A stretch of DNA of 64,000 nucleotides from Streptomyces physcomitrii. Its GTDB lineage: Bacteria; Actinomycetota; Actinomycetes; Streptomycetales; Streptomycetaceae. Position numbers and translations under genes: made by a program. The notes beneath the pieces are model-generated. The model was not told the origin of the DNA and ran no database searches. It saw nothing but the letters and a program-made list of their open reading frames with translations. Positions 25,914 to 36,570 of the stretch are shown here, piece after piece. How positions within the stretch are numbered: the first letter of the stretch is position 1; the number at the start of each line of letters is the position of its first letter. The stretch covers positions 248,001 to 312,000 of the forward strand of contig NZ_JAAWWP010000005.1 of the NCBI RefSeq assembly GCF_012273655.1, given 5' to 3'.

Positions 25914-26378
25914 TCAGCCCTGCCGCTTGGGCTTCGGCCGCCAGACCACCAGGGCGCTGGACTGCTGCTGCTGGTACGGCACCAGGTCGCGGCGGTAGGA
26001 GGCGTGCACGGCCGCCTCGCGCTGCTGCATCGCCGCCGCCGCGCCCTCGACCGCGGCCGAGAGCTCGGCCACCCGGGACTGGAGGGCGGCGACCTGGTTC
26101 TCCAGCTCGATGATCCGCTTGATGCCCGCCAGGTTGATGCCCTCGTCCTGGGAGAGGGCCTGCACCTGGCGCAGCAGCTCGATGTCGCGGGCGGAGTAGC
26201 GGCGGCCGCGGCCCGCGGTCCGGTTCGGGGAGACCAGGCCGAGGCGGTCGTACTGGCGCAGGGTCTGCGGGTGCAGGCCCGAGAGCTGGGCGGCCACCGA
26301 GATGACGTAGACCGGGGTCTCGTCGGTCAGTTCGTACGCCCTGCCACTGAATGAGTTGTGCCGACGGCGGCCGTCCAT
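25914..26378 (-). CDS. hspR: heat-shock repressor HspR (MerR family)
   Basis: The 154-residue MerR-family repressor has a DNA-binding domain VYVISVAAQLSGLHPQTLRQ (about 20-39), the wing NRTAGRGRRYSARDIELLRQ and a coiled-coil (about 95-125). It binds HAIR operators with DnaK as co-repressor in Streptomyces. HAIR elements lie before dnaK (30188-30208, 30240-30260) and clpB (18332-18352). The start at 26378 (MDGRRR) matches known HspR N-termini and has GGGAG upstream; the ATG at 26384, overlapping the dnaJ stop, is the alternative. It is the last gene of the dnaK operon, giving autoregulation. Confidence 0.96.
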   Translation of the reverse strand: MDGRRRHNSFSGRAYELTDETPVYVISVAAQLSGLHPQTLRQYDRLGLVSPNRTAGRGRRYSARDIELLRQVQALSQDEGINLAGIKRIIELENQVAALQSRVAELSAAVEGAAAAMQQREAAVHASYRRDLVPYQQQQSSALVVWRPKPKRQG

Positions 26379-26380
26379 CC

Positions 26381-27562
<1,182 letters not shown>

Positions 27563-27595
27563 CCCCGGCGTCCCTCCTCTCCTGCACGGATGGCG

Positions 27596-28309
27596 TCAGC
27601 CCTCGTCCGGGCCACCGCTCTCCGTTCCTTTGGCCTGCTCGCCGTCGGCGCCCGCGTCCTCGGCGCCCTTGCCCTGCTCGGCGCCGTCCTTCTCGGCGGC
27701 CTGCGCCCCGGGCTGGGGCTCGGCCACCGCCACCCGCGCGGGGCGGATGGTGCGTTCGCCGAAGCGGTACCCCGGCTGAAGGATGGCCACGCAGGTCGTC
27801 TCGGTGACGTCCGGCGCGTAGCTGTGCATCAGGGCCTCGTGGATCGTCGGGTCGAAGGGCTCGCCCTCCTTGCCGAAGTGCTGGAGCCCCATCTTCGCGG
27901 CGACGGCCTCCAGCGACTCGGCGACCGACTTGAAGCCGCCGACCAGCTCGCCGTGCTCGCGCGCCCGCCCGATGTCGTCGAGCACCGGGAGCAGCTCGCC
28001 GAGGAGGTTCGCCACGGCGATCTCCTTGACGGTGACCCGGTCCCGCTCCACCCGGCGGCGGTAGTTCTGGTACTCCGCCTGGAGGCGCTGGAGGTCGGCG
28101 GTGCGCTCGCCGAGGGCGGTGCGCACCTGGTCGAGCTGGGCGATCAGTCCCGCGTCCCCGGCCGGGGCCGACGCGCCCTCAGGAGAGGGAACGCCGGCCT
28201 TCGGCTCGGCACCGGCCGCTTCAGGGGTGTCCTCAGAGCCCTTGGCGGCGGTGCCTTCGGAGACGTCAGGCTCGTTGTTCTCGTCGAAGCCCGGGGTCTC
28301 CTCGGTCAC
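27596..28309 (-). CDS. grpE: nucleotide exchange factor GrpE
   Basis: The 237-residue GrpE has an acidic disordered N-terminus (1-65), a long coiled-coil (about 75-125, [20 protein letters not shown] in part) and the C-terminal beta domain with [22 protein letters not shown] sequence (in part: [12 protein letters not shown]). The C-terminus has an extra Gly/Ala/Glu-rich tail. The GTG start overlaps the dnaK stop by 4 nt (GTGA). Confidence 0.97.
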   Translation of the reverse strand: MTEETPGFDENNEPDVSEGTAAKGSEDTPEAAGAEPKAGVPSPEGASAPAGDAGLIAQLDQVRTALGERTADLQRLQAEYQNYRRRVERDRVTVKEIAVANLLGELLPVLDDIGRAREHGELVGGFKSVAESLEAVAAKMGLQHFGKEGEPFDPTIHEALMHSYAPDVTETTCVAILQPGYRFGERTIRPARVAVAEPQPGAQAAEKDGAEQGKGAEDAGADGEQAKGTESGGPDEG

Positions 28310-30168
28310 GCGGCACCGTCCTTGCCCGGCTTCTCGTCGTCGACGATCTCGGCGTCCACGACGTCGTCCGCGTCGGCGGGGCCGCCCTGGGCGCCACCGG
28401 GGGCGGCACCGTCGGGACCGGGGCCACCGGCCGCCTGGGCGTCCGCGTACAGGGCCTGGCCGAGCTTCTGCGAGACCGCGGCGACCTTCTCGGTGGCGGT
28501 GCGGATCTCGGCGGTGTCCTCGCCCTTGAGCTTCTCCTTCAGCTCGCCGAGCGCCTCCTCGACCTCGGTCTTCACCTCACCGGGGACCTTGTCCTCGTTG
28601 TCCTTGAGGAACTTCTCGGTCTGGTAGACGAGCTGCTCGCCCTGGTTGCGGGACTCGGCGGCCTCACGGCGCTTCTGGTCCTCGTCGGCGTACTGCTCCG
28701 CCTCTTGGCGCATCCGGTCGACCTCGTCCTTCGGCAGCGAGGAGCCGCCGGTGACGGTCATCTTCTGCTCCTTGCCCGTCCCGAGGTCCTTCGCGGTGAC
28801 GTGCATGATGCCGTTGGCGTCGATGTCGAAGGAGACCTCGATCTGCGGGACGCCGCGGGGCGCCGGCGGCAGACCGGTCAGCTCGAACATCCCGAGCTTC
28901 TTGTTGTACGCCGCGATCTCGCGCTCGCCCTGGTAGACCTGGATCTGCACGGACGGCTGGTTGTCCTCGGCCGTGGTGAAGATCTCGGAGCGCTTGGTCG
29001 GGATCGTGGTGTTGCGCTCGATCAGCTTGGTCATGATGCCGCCCTTGGTCTCGATACCGAGGGACAGCGGGGTGACGTCGAGCAGCAGGACGTCCTTGAC
29101 CTCGCCCTTGAGCACACCGGCCTGCAGGGCGGCGCCGATGGCGACGACCTCGTCCGGGTTGACGCCCTTGTTGGCCTCCTTGCCGCCGGTCAGCTCCTTG
29201 ACCAGTTCGGCGACGGCGGGCATCCGGGTGGAGCCGCCGACCAGGACCACGTGGTCGATCTCGGAGAGCTGGATGCCCGCGTCCTTGATGACGTTGTGGA
29301 AGGGCGTCTTGCAGCGCTCCAGGAGGTCGGAGGTGAGCTGCTGGAACTGTGCGCGGGTGAGCTTCTCGTCCAGGTGCAGCGGGCCCTCGGCGGAGGCCGT
29401 GATGTAGGGCAGGTTGATGTTGGTCTCGGTGGACGAGGACAGCTCGATCTTGGCCTTCTCGGCCGCCTCGCGCAGGCGCTGGAGCGCCATCTTGTCCTTG
29501 CCGAGGTCGACGCCGTGGCCGTTGTTGAACTGCTTGACCAGGTAGTCGACGATGCGCTGGTCCCAGTCGTCACCACCGAGGTGGTTGTCACCGTTGGTGG
29601 CCTTCACCTCGACCACGCCGTCGCCGATCTCCAGGAGCGAGACGTCGAAGGTGCCGCCGCCGAGGTCGAAGACGAGAATGGTCTGGTCGTCCTTGTCGAG
29701 CCCGTAGGCCAGGGCGGCCGCGGTGGGCTCGTTGACGATGCGCAGGACGTTGAGGCCCGCGATCTCACCGGCCTCCTTGGTGGCCTGCCGCTCGGAGTCG
29801 TTGAAGTACGCCGGGACGGTGATGACCGCGTCGGTGACCTTCTCGCCGAGGTAGGACTCCGCGTCGCGCTTCAGCTTCTGGAGCACGAAGGCGGAGATCT
29901 GCTGCGGGTTGAAGCCCTTGTCGTCGATGTCGACGCGCCAGTCGGTGCCCATGTGACGCTTGACGGACCGGATGGTCCGGTCGACGTTCGTGACCGCCTG
30001 ACGCTTCGCGACCTCGCCGACGAGCACCTCACCGTTCTTGGCGAAGGCGACGACGGACGGCGTGGTCCTGGCGCCCTCGGCGTTGGTGATGACGGTGGGC
30101 TCACCGCCCTCCAGAACGCTGACGACCGAGTTCGTCGTGCCCAGGTCGATGCCGACCGCACGTGCCAT
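28306..30168 (-). CDS. dnaK: chaperone DnaK (Hsp70)
   Basis: The 620-residue Hsp70 begins [15 protein letters not shown]. It carries the ATPase phosphate loops ([26 protein letters not shown]), the substrate-binding domain and a helical lid (about 500-600), and ends in a Gly/Ala/Pro-rich tail with acidic residues. The ATG at 30168 follows GAGGAATC. It is the first gene of dnaK-grpE-dnaJ-hspR, repressed by HspR at two HAIR elements upstream. In the N-terminal half codon use is strongly biased, as expected for a highly expressed gene. Confidence 0.98.
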   Translation of the reverse strand: MARAVGIDLGTTNSVVSVLEGGEPTVITNAEGARTTPSVVAFAKNGEVLVGEVAKRQAVTNVDRTIRSVKRHMGTDWRVDIDDKGFNPQQISAFVLQKLKRDAESYLGEKVTDAVITVPAYFNDSERQATKEAGEIAGLNVLRIVNEPTAAALAYGLDKDDQTILVFDLGGGTFDVSLLEIGDGVVEVKATNGDNHLGGDDWDQRIVDYLVKQFNNGHGVDLGKDKMALQRLREAAEKAKIELSSSTETNINLPYITASAEGPLHLDEKLTRAQFQQLTSDLLERCKTPFHNVIKDAGIQLSEIDHVVLVGGSTRMPAVAELVKELTGGKEANKGVNPDEVVAIGAALQAGVLKGEVKDVLLLDVTPLSLGIETKGGIMTKLIERNTTIPTKRSEIFTTAEDNQPSVQIQVYQGEREIAAYNKKLGMFELTGLPPAPRGVPQIEVSFDIDANGIMHVTAKDLGTGKEQKMTVTGGSSLPKDEVDRMRQEAEQYADEDQKRREAAESRNQGEQLVYQTEKFLKDNEDKVPGEVKTEVEEALGELKEKLKGEDTAEIRTATEKVAAVSQKLGQALYADAQAAGGPGPDGAAPGGAQGGPADADDVVDAEIVDDEKPGKDGAA

Positions 30169-30187
30169 TTTTGATTCCTCCAGCTGA

Positions 30188-30208
30188 CTTGAGTGGAACG
30201 GACTCAAG
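30188..30208 (-). promoter_or_regulatory. HAIR element (HspR operator), proximal to dnaK
   Basis: A perfect CTTGAGT-N7-ACTCAAG inverted repeat lies 20 bp before the dnaK start codon. Confidence 0.95.
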
Positions 30209-30239
30209 AGTGCACCACGAAGGCGCATCCGTCAACAGA

Positions 30240-30260
30240 GCTGAGTCGAGGCCACTCAAC
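30240..30260 (-). promoter_or_regulatory. HAIR element (HspR operator), distal to dnaK
   Basis: Plus strand GCTGAGT-N7-ACTCAAC is a slightly degenerate second HAIR copy, 52 bp (centre to centre) from the perfect copy. The pair is the usual arrangement for strong HspR repression. Confidence 0.8.
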
Positions 30261-30464
30261 TTTTATCCCGGCCTTACGGGCAAGGTGCCGCCCGCACCAG
30301 GCTCGCACCCTCTCCGGAGACCCACTCCACCCAGCCGCTCCGGCCCCCGCCCGCCGATCTGACGCCACGCCAGGAGAGGCTTGCCTCAGCGACACAGATC
30401 ACCGCGCCGCTGGCTACAGTGCGGCGGAACATGTAGGTAATCTCGGAGCGGACAGATAAGTTAC

Positions 30465-30477
30465 CGCTTAGTAAGCG
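30465..30477. promoter_or_regulatory. palindromic operator upstream of the EtfD-like gene
   Basis: CGCTTA-G-TAAGCG is a perfect 13-bp palindrome, embedded in GTTACCGCTTAGTAAGCG, 31 bp before the start codon. TTAC/GTAA-type palindromes are typical sites of TetR-family regulators of fatty-acid degradation in actinobacteria. The regulator is not in this window as far as I can see. Confidence 0.6.
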
Positions 30478-30508
30478 ACCGCCCCGCGCAGGTACGAGGA
30501 GCCCTTCC

Positions 30509-32803
30509 ATGCAACTCGCCGCGATCATCGTGTCGACGGTCCTCAGCGTGATCGGTGTTGCCCTCTTCGGCCGCGCCATCGCCCATTTCGTGCGCTTCTT
30601 CAAGCTCGGCTCACCCCTGCCCGAGCAGGCGAACCGCCTGGACAACCCCTGGACCCGCAGCGTCACGCTGACCCGGGAGTTCCTCGCGCACACGCGGATG
30701 AACCGCTGGGGCATCGTGGGCTTCGCCCACTGGTTCGTGGCGATCGGCTTCCTCACGCTGCCGCCGACCATCGTCAACGCCTTCGGCCAGCTCTTCGAGG
30801 CCGACTGGACCCTGCCGGTCCTCGGCGGCTTCCTGCCGTACGAGATGTACATCGAGTTCATCGGCACGATGACCTCGGTCGGCATCCTGGCGCTGATCGT
30901 GATCCGGCTCCTCAACCTGCCGGGCCGCGCGGGCCGCAAGTCCCGCTTCACCGGCTCCACCGGCTGGCAGGCGTACTTCGTCGAGTACGTGATCCTCGTC
31001 ATCGGCCTGGCGATCATGGTCCTGCGCGGCCTCGAAGGCGCCCTGCACCACGTGGACCACTACGAGGCCGCCTACTTCGCCTCGTACCCCCTGGTCGCGC
31101 TCTTCGACGGCCTGGACGTCTCCACGCTCCAGACGCTCACCTACTTCTTCGCCATGATCAAGCTCGGCACGACCATGATCTGGATGATCACGGTCAGCAC
31201 GAACCTGGACATGAGCGTGGCCTGGCACCGCTTCCTGGCCTTCCCCAACATCTGGTTCAAGCGCAACGCCGACGGCGCCGTCTCGCTCGGCGCACTGCAG
31301 CCGATGACCTCCGGCGGCAAGGCGATCGACTTCGAGGACCCGGGCGAGGACGACCAGTTCGGCGTCTCGCAGATCGAGCACTTCTCCTGGAAGGGCCTGC
31401 TCGACTTCTCCACCTGCACCGAGTGCGGCCGCTGCCAGTCGCAGTGCCCCGCCTGGAACACCGGCAAGCCCCTCTCCCCCAAGCTCCTCATCATGTCGCT
31501 GCGCGACCACTCCCACGCCAAGGCGCCCTACCTGCTCGCGGGCGGCGGCAAGACGATGGAGGGCGAGGAGAAGGCCTCCGAGGAGCAGCTCAAGGACGTC
31601 CCCGCCGCCGCGCTCGCCGAGGCCGAGCGCCCGCTGATCGGCACCGCCGAGCCCGTATCCGACAGTGGCTTCGCCACGGGCGGCGTCATCGACCCCGACG
31701 TGCTGTGGTCCTGCACCACCTGCGGCGCCTGCGTCGAGCAGTGCCCGGTGGACATCGAGCACATCGACCACATCGTCGACATGCGCCGCTACCAGGTCAT
31801 GATCGAGTCCAGCTTCCCCTCCGAGGCGGGCACGATGCTCAAGAACCTGGAGAAGAAGGGCAACCCCTGGGGCCTGGCGAAGAAGCAGCGCCTGGAGTGG
31901 ACCAAGGAGGTCGACTTCGAGATCCCGATCGTCGGCAAGGACATCGAGGACCTCACCGAGGTCGAGTACCTGTACTGGGTCGGCTGCGCCGGCGCCCTGG
32001 AGGACCGCGCGAAGAAGACCACCAAGGCCTTCGCGGAGCTGCTGCACATCGCGGGCGTGAAGTTCGCCATCATGGGCGGCGACGAGAAGTGCACCGGCGA
32101 CTCCCCCCGCCGCCTGGGCAACGAACCCCTCTTCCAGGAACTGGCCATGGAGAACGTGGCCACGCTGAACATGGCCTTCGGCGAGGACGACGAGGACCCG
32201 GAGACCAAGAAGCCCAGGTCCGCGAAGAAGATCGTCGCGACCTGCCCGCACTGCCTCAACACCCTGGGCAACGAGTACCCCCAGCTCGGCGGCGACTACG
32301 AGGTCATCCACCACACCCAGCTGCTCCAGCACCTCATCGACGAGGGCAAGCTCGTCCCCGTCACCCCGGTCGAGGGCCTGATCACCTACCACGACCCCTG
32401 CTACCTGGGCCGCCACAACAAGATCTACACCCCGCCGCGCGAGATCATCGGCCGGGTCCCGGGCCTGCGCAACGAGGAGATGCACCGCCACAAGGAGCGC
32501 GGCTTCTGCTGCGGCGCCGGCGGCGCCCGGATGTGGATGGAAGAGCGCATCGGCAAGCGCATCAACAACGAACGCGTCGACGAGGCACTGTCGTTGAACC
32601 CCGACATCGTCTCCACCGCCTGCCCCTTCTGCCTGGTCATGCTGACCGACTCCGTCAACGGCAAGAAGAACGACGGCGCGGCCAAGGAGTCCATCCAGGT
32701 CGTGGACGTGGCCCAGCTCCTCCTGGACTCGGTGAAGACCCCGGCCGACCCCTCCGGCGAACCCGCCGAGGAGACCGAACCGGAGCCCGAGCCGGTCAAG
32801 TAG
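30509..32803 (+). CDS. membrane (Fe-S) oxidoreductase, EtfD-like (electron-transfer flavoprotein dehydrogenase type)
   Basis: The 764-residue protein has an N-terminal membrane domain of about five to six helices (1-260). Two [4Fe-4S] ferredoxin motifs follow, CTECGRCQSQCP near 303 and CTTCGACVEQCP near 402. Two CCG-type cysteine-rich domains follow (CPHC...YHDPCYLGR, and GFCCGAGG...CPFC, about 575-720). This is the layout of heterodisulfide-reductase-like proteins such as mycobacterial EtfD (Rv0338c), which passes electrons from acyl-CoA dehydrogenases via ETF to the quinone pool. The C-terminus is Glu/Pro-rich. The upstream palindrome suggests control by a fatty-acid-responsive TetR regulator. 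No etfA/B neighbour is present here. Confidence 0.88.
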   Translation: MQLAAIIVSTVLSVIGVALFGRAIAHFVRFFKLGSPLPEQANRLDNPWTRSVTLTREFLAHTRMNRWGIVGFAHWFVAIGFLTLPPTIVNAFGQLFEADWTLPVLGGFLPYEMYIEFIGTMTSVGILALIVIRLLNLPGRAGRKSRFTGSTGWQAYFVEYVILVIGLAIMVLRGLEGALHHVDHYEAAYFASYPLVALFDGLDVSTLQTLTYFFAMIKLGTTMIWMITVSTNLDMSVAWHRFLAFPNIWFKRNADGAVSLGALQPMTSGGKAIDFEDPGEDDQFGVSQIEHFSWKGLLDFSTCTECGRCQSQCPAWNTGKPLSPKLLIMSLRDHSHAKAPYLLAGGGKTMEGEEKASEEQLKDVPAAALAEAERPLIGTAEPVSDSGFATGGVIDPDVLWSCTTCGACVEQCPVDIEHIDHIVDMRRYQVMIESSFPSEAGTMLKNLEKKGNPWGLAKKQRLEWTKEVDFEIPIVGKDIEDLTEVEYLYWVGCAGALEDRAKKTTKAFAELLHIAGVKFAIMGGDEKCTGDSPRRLGNEPLFQELAMENVATLNMAFGEDDEDPETKKPRSAKKIVATCPHCLNTLGNEYPQLGGDYEVIHHTQLLQHLIDEGKLVPVTPVEGLITYHDPCYLGRHNKIYTPPREIIGRVPGLRNEEMHRHKERGFCCGAGGARMWMEERIGKRINNERVDEALSLNPDIVSTACPFCLVMLTDSVNGKKNDGAAKESIQVVDVAQLLLDSVKTPADPSGEPAEETEPEPEPVK

Positions 32804-32858
32804 CCAGCAGGCGCCGAGCCGCACGCGAGCGCCAAGCAGCAAGTACGCAGCACGAGTT

Positions 32859-32894
32859 GAGGGCCGGGTCCGCCGCAAGGCAGCCCCGGCCCTC
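32859..32894. terminator. terminator between convergent genes
   Basis: GAGGGCCGGG (32859-32868) pairs with CCCGGCCCTC (32885-32894) after a 16-nt loop. It lies between the EtfD-like stop and the SRPBCC stop. Confidence 0.7.
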
Positions 32895-32910
32895 TCCGCG
32901 TACGGCCCCC

Positions 32911-33435
32911 TCAGCCGCGCGTGCCCCCACCGCCGGTGCCGCCCCCCGGACGCGCGGCGCTCCCCGGGCGCGCGGCGTCCCCCGTGCCCGCGGCCCCGCC
33001 CGTGAGCGCGGCGTCCGCGGCGTCGAGGATCCGGCCGAACACCCGGACCAGCAGCGGCTTCACGAGGTGCCGGGTGAGCAAGGCACCGAAGGGCAGGCGC
33101 ACTTGGGCCGTCGTCGTCCACACCACCCGCGTACCGCCCGGGACTTCGGCGAAGGTCAGTCGGCCGCCTCCGTGGCGGGCCGGCGGGAAGCAGCGCTCCA
33201 CGACGTAGTCGAAGTCGTGGGGCGGGTGGTAGGCGGTGACGCGTTCGCGGAACCAGCCGACGAGCCAGGTGTGCAGGCGCACCGCGCCGACCCCGTAGGG
33301 CGCTCCCTCGCCGGGCCGGGCCAGGCGGGCGCGGAGCACCAGCGGGCTGCGGGTGTAGTTGCCGGTGGTCGCGAGCCACTGGAAGACCTCGTCGGCCGGG
33401 GCGGCGATCACCCGCTCCGCGGTCATCGTCTCCAT
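32911..33435 (-). CDS. SRPBCC (START-like) family protein
   Basis: The 174-residue protein begins METMTAERVIAAPADEVFQWL, typical of polyketide-cyclase/START-like SRPBCC domains that bind hydrophobic ligands. It shows VRLHTWLVGWFRERVTAY and GGTRVVWTTTAQV-type strands (second in part: RVVWTTTA) and a low-complexity Gly/Ala/Arg tail after residue 145. The start at 33435 follows AAGGAG and lies inside the 3' end of the sigma-factor gene (13-nt overlap), so the two are co-translated. It may be a target or partner of that sigma factor; the ligand is unknown. Confidence 0.82.
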   Translation of the reverse strand: METMTAERVIAAPADEVFQWLATTGNYTRSPLVLRARLARPGEGAPYGVGAVRLHTWLVGWFRERVTAYHPPHDFDYVVERCFPPARHGGGRLTFAEVPGGTRVVWTTTAQVRLPFGALLTRHLVKPLLVRVFGRILDAADAALTGGAAGTGDAARPGSAARPGGGTGGGGTRG

Positions 33436-34361
33436 GGGTGCTCCTTCTCTCGGGTGAGCGCGACGGGGGCCTCGGCCGCCGTCAGCTTGTCGGGGTTGCG
33501 GATGGCGAACAGGCCCCGTACGAGGCCGTCCTCGATGTCGATCGTCAGCACGGTGTCGAGGCGGGTGCCGGAGTGGAAGAGGACCGAGGGCATCGCGTTG
33601 TGGGTGCCCGGCTCGGCGCGCATGGAGCGCATTTCGCCCGCCGCCAGGCCGACCAGGAAGCGGGCGACCCGCTCCCGTCCGACCAGCGGCCGGGGCGCCG
33701 CGGCGGCCTTCCCGCCGCCGTCGGAGATCTGCACCACGTCCGGGGCCATCAGCTCCATCAGGCCCCGTACGTCGCCGGAGTGGGCGGCGGCGAGGAAGCG
33801 CCCGGCGATCTCGGCGGCGGCGCGGGAGTCGGTGCGGTGGCGCCTGCGGCGGGCGCGGACATGGGACCGGGCCCGGTGCGCGATCTGCCGGACGGCGGGC
33901 TGCGTCCGGCCCGTCATCTCGGCGATCTCGGGGTACTCGTAGCCGAAGACGTCCCGCAGCACGAAGACCGCCCGCTCGTCCGGGCCCAGGCTTTCGAGCA
34001 CCAGCAGCATCGCCGTGGAGACCGACTCGGCGAGCAGCACGTCCTCGCTCGCGTCCGGCTCGGTGCACAGCGGCTCGGGCAGCCAGCTGCCGACGTACTC
34101 CTCGCGCCGCCGCCGGACCGTACGGAGCTGGTTGAGCGCCTGCCGGGTGGCGATCCGGGCGAGGTAGGCGCGGGGGTGCGCGATCTCCCGGTGGCCGAGG
34201 CGGCTCCAGCGCAGATAGCTCTCCTGGACCACGTCCTCGGCGTCGGCGGCGCTGCCGGTGATCTCGTAGGCGAGGGTGAACAGCAGCGGCCGGTGGGCGG
34301 CGAAGACCTCGTCGGCCTCGTCCCGGCCCCGGCTGCCGCCCTGGCCCTGCGGACCGGTCAT
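33423..34361 (-). CDS. ECF sigma factor, SigJ/ECF41-like with SnoaL-like C-terminal domain
   Basis: The 312-residue protein has sigma region 2 (about 15-85, LLFTLAYEITGSAADAEDVVQE in part: SAADAEDVVQE) and region 4 (about 125-185, DVFGYEYPEIAEMTGRTQPAV in part: YPEIAEMTGR). A C-terminal SnoaL/NTF2-like domain follows (about 200-305), ending with the NPDKL motif characteristic of ECF41 factors. In this group the C-terminal domain replaces a separate anti-sigma factor. The ATG at 34361 follows GGAGGAG. The co-translated SRPBCC gene is the likely functional partner. Confidence 0.9.
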   Translation of the reverse strand: MTGPQGQGGSRGRDEADEVFAAHRPLLFTLAYEITGSAADAEDVVQESYLRWSRLGHREIAHPRAYLARIATRQALNQLRTVRRRREEYVGSWLPEPLCTEPDASEDVLLAESVSTAMLLVLESLGPDERAVFVLRDVFGYEYPEIAEMTGRTQPAVRQIAHRARSHVRARRRRHRTDSRAAAEIAGRFLAAAHSGDVRGLMELMAPDVVQISDGGGKAAAAPRPLVGRERVARFLVGLAAGEMRSMRAEPGTHNAMPSVLFHSGTRLDTVLTIDIEDGLVRGLFAIRNPDKLTAAEAPVALTREKEHPWRR

Positions 34362-34658
34362 CTCGGCTCCTCCGCTCGGTTCGGTTCTCCCCGGTACACC
34401 CATCGGACACCGCCCGCCGGACGGCTGTGACAGGCCGCGAGGTGGCCTCGCTCACAGAGCGGCACGGCGGCGCGGTCTGTGGCCGAGTGAGGCCGAGTGA
34501 GCCATCTGGCACCCCGCACCCGTACCGCCCCGGGCCGTACGAGAGCATCATGTGCCCGTCACGTCACAGGAGCCGCACAAGCGGGGGTGGCGGGTCGGAG
34601 CAGAGACACACGGCGGTGGCGCGGGCCCGGGACGGCCCGGGCAAGGGTGGGGTGGACC

Positions 34659-36128
34659 ATGGGCGGCGCGAGTACGGACGGCTCGGCGAGGACGCCGGAC
34701 GGGCCGGAGGGCCAGGGTGCGGGGGCCGGTGCGCGGGCGGGGCGGAGCAGGAGCCGCCGCCTGCCGGCGCTCGGCGCGGTCGCGGGCTGCGCGCTGCTGC
34801 TCGCGGCCTGCGGCGGGGGCGGCGGCGAGGAGGGCGCCCGGGGCGGCCCGGCCCCGTCCGCGCGCAAGGCGCCCGCGGTGCGCCCGGTGCCCGCGGGCAA
34901 GGGCAGCAAGACCGAGAGCGACTTCAACGGCGACGGCGCCCGCGACCTCGTCCTCAACGACCTGGTGAAGGCCGACTCCCACGGCGACGACACGGGGATC
35001 GGGATCGTCTACGGGTCCGCCTCCGCGGAGGGCTCCGGATCCGAGGCCACCGACGCGCCCGACGACGAGAAGGCCGGAGCGGGGACCGGCGGAGCTGACG
35101 ACGCGAACGGCGGCGGACTGCGCCCCGCCGTACGGCAGTTGCTGACCCCGGCCGCCCAAGCCGCCCGGGTGAAAGGCGAGTTGCCCGCCACCTTCGACGC
35201 GGAGGCGGTCTGCGACCTGGACCGGGACGGCTTCAGCGATCTGGTGGTCTCCACCGACCCGCCCTACGACGGCCAAGGCCGCCCCCCGGTACCGCTGCAA
35301 CTCCTCTTCGGCTCGCCGAAGGGCCTGACCGGCAAGGCAGTTGTGCTGCGCATCCCGGACCGCGCCCGCTACGGCAACGACTGGCCGGACCAGCCGGTCT
35401 GCGGCGACTTCGACGGCGACGGCACCGCCGACCTCGTGGTGCACGCCACCGGGGGGCGGCTCAGCTTCCTGCGCGGACCGTTCAGCCGCGCGGGCGCCCC
35501 CCGCGCCGCGGGCAAGGCGCTGCGCTCCCCCGGCAGCGTGCCGACCGGGCCCGCCGCCGACATCGACGGCGACGGCTACGACGACCTCCTGGTCCGCGCG
35601 GGCGGCCAGAACTCCGCCTCCTCCGTGGTCCTCGGCTCCGCGAAGGGCCCGAACACCACCGGCGTCCTCCTCCCGGCGGGCACCGGCGCCGTCTTCGGCG
35701 ACTTCGGCCGCGGCAAGGGCACCGACGCGGCGATCGGCACCCCCACCGCCGTCGCCCTGCGCTACGAGATCCCCGGCACCCGCCGCGGCACCCTCGACCT
35801 GCCCGGCACCGAACTGCACGCCGCGGACTTCGACGGCGACGGCACCGACGACCTCGTCACGGGCGGCAAGCGGATCCGTATCCTCCCGGGCGGCCCCAAG
35901 GGCCTGACCACCACCGACGCCGTCACCGTACGGCCCCCGGCCTCCGGCGGGACCCGCGTCCTGGAGACCGCCGACTTCGACGGCGACGGCCGCGCGGACC
36001 TGGTGCTGCGGACCGTACGCGGGGACGCGGCGGACACGATCGCGGTCTACCCGGGACGCGAGGACGGGCTGGTTGCCGAGCGGCCCGAAGTCACCTTCTC
36101 CACTTCGGAGTTCCTGGGGATGGAGTGA
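34659..36128 (+). CDS. FG-GAP / VCBS repeat lipoprotein
   Basis: The 489-residue protein has a basic leader, a hydrophobic segment ending LLAAC (lipobox near residue 51) and a Gly-rich linker. At least six calcium-binding FG-GAP-type repeats follow: DFNGDGARDLVL, DLDRDGFSDLVV, DFDGDGTADLVV, DIDGDGYDDLLV, DFDGDGTDDLVT, DFDGDGRADLVL. These build a seven-bladed propeller like integrin alpha N-termini and often bind surface ligands. The Ca ligands (Asp/Asn at alternating positions) are intact. An insertion rich in Ala/Asp/Gly lies between repeats 1 and 2. The ATG at 34659 is chosen to place the lipobox at normal distance. Confidence 0.85.
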   Translation: MGGASTDGSARTPDGPEGQGAGAGARAGRSRSRRLPALGAVAGCALLLAACGGGGGEEGARGGPAPSARKAPAVRPVPAGKGSKTESDFNGDGARDLVLNDLVKADSHGDDTGIGIVYGSASAEGSGSEATDAPDDEKAGAGTGGADDANGGGLRPAVRQLLTPAAQAARVKGELPATFDAEAVCDLDRDGFSDLVVSTDPPYDGQGRPPVPLQLLFGSPKGLTGKAVVLRIPDRARYGNDWPDQPVCGDFDGDGTADLVVHATGGRLSFLRGPFSRAGAPRAAGKALRSPGSVPTGPAADIDGDGYDDLLVRAGGQNSASSVVLGSAKGPNTTGVLLPAGTGAVFGDFGRGKGTDAAIGTPTAVALRYEIPGTRRGTLDLPGTELHAADFDGDGTDDLVTGGKRIRILPGGPKGLTTTDAVTVRPPASGGTRVLETADFDGDGRADLVLRTVRGDAADTIAVYPGREDGLVAERPEVTFSTSEFLGME

Positions 36129-36165
36129 GGGGATGAGGTGAGGTGGGTGCGCCTGCCCGAGGAGT

Positions 36166-36555
36166 TCACGAAGTCTCGGCGAGGAATGCGACAATCAACA
36201 TCTGCGACTCCGGAGCAAGATACACATGCTCCGGAAAGTACTCCAGGTGCAAATGCTCGGAAGGGTCGGCCTCCCGCGCGAAATCCTCGATGTTGGCCGC
36301 AAGAATCCGACGGGATTCGCGCCCTCCGTTGATCTCGGCGTATGCCGCACCATCCGGTACTCCGACGATCACGGGCCCTTCGGCATCTTCCCACCGGATG
36401 GCCTCCAGCGAACTGCTGTAGGGCGCCGGGTCCGCCGGGCGTGAGAGTCTGACTTCTCCACCCGGTCCGGCCAGTGCACGCCCCAGGGCGAGCAACTCTT
36501 CCCGTACACCCGCGAGTTCCATCTCACCCGTTCCGTCCTGCACCAGGAGTTGCAC
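36166..36555 (-). CDS. Imm32-like small cytosolic protein
   Basis: The 129-residue acidic protein has the pattern LEAIRWEDAEGPVIVGVPDG...HLHLEYFPEHVYLAPES. This is reminiscent of the Imm32 immunity-protein family of actinobacteria, in which an HLHxEY-type block precedes a YLAPxS motif. No polymorphic toxin gene is adjacent, so it would be an orphan immunity protein. The GTG at 36555 follows AGAGG; an in-frame GTG at 36561 is the alternative. The assignment rests on recalled motif shape only. Confidence 0.6.
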   Translation of the reverse strand: MQLLVQDGTGEMELAGVREELLALGRALAGPGGEVRLSRPADPAPYSSSLEAIRWEDAEGPVIVGVPDGAAYAEINGGRESRRILAANIEDFAREADPSEHLHLEYFPEHVYLAPESQMLIVAFLAETS

Positions 36556-36570
36556 GGTCACCTCTCACTT

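Noticed and set aside
30611..33379. A 922-residue minus-strand frame opposite the EtfD-like gene
   Set aside because: It is a high-GC antisense shadow with Val/Leu/Gly-rich low-complexity sequence; the plus strand has clear Fe-S motifs.
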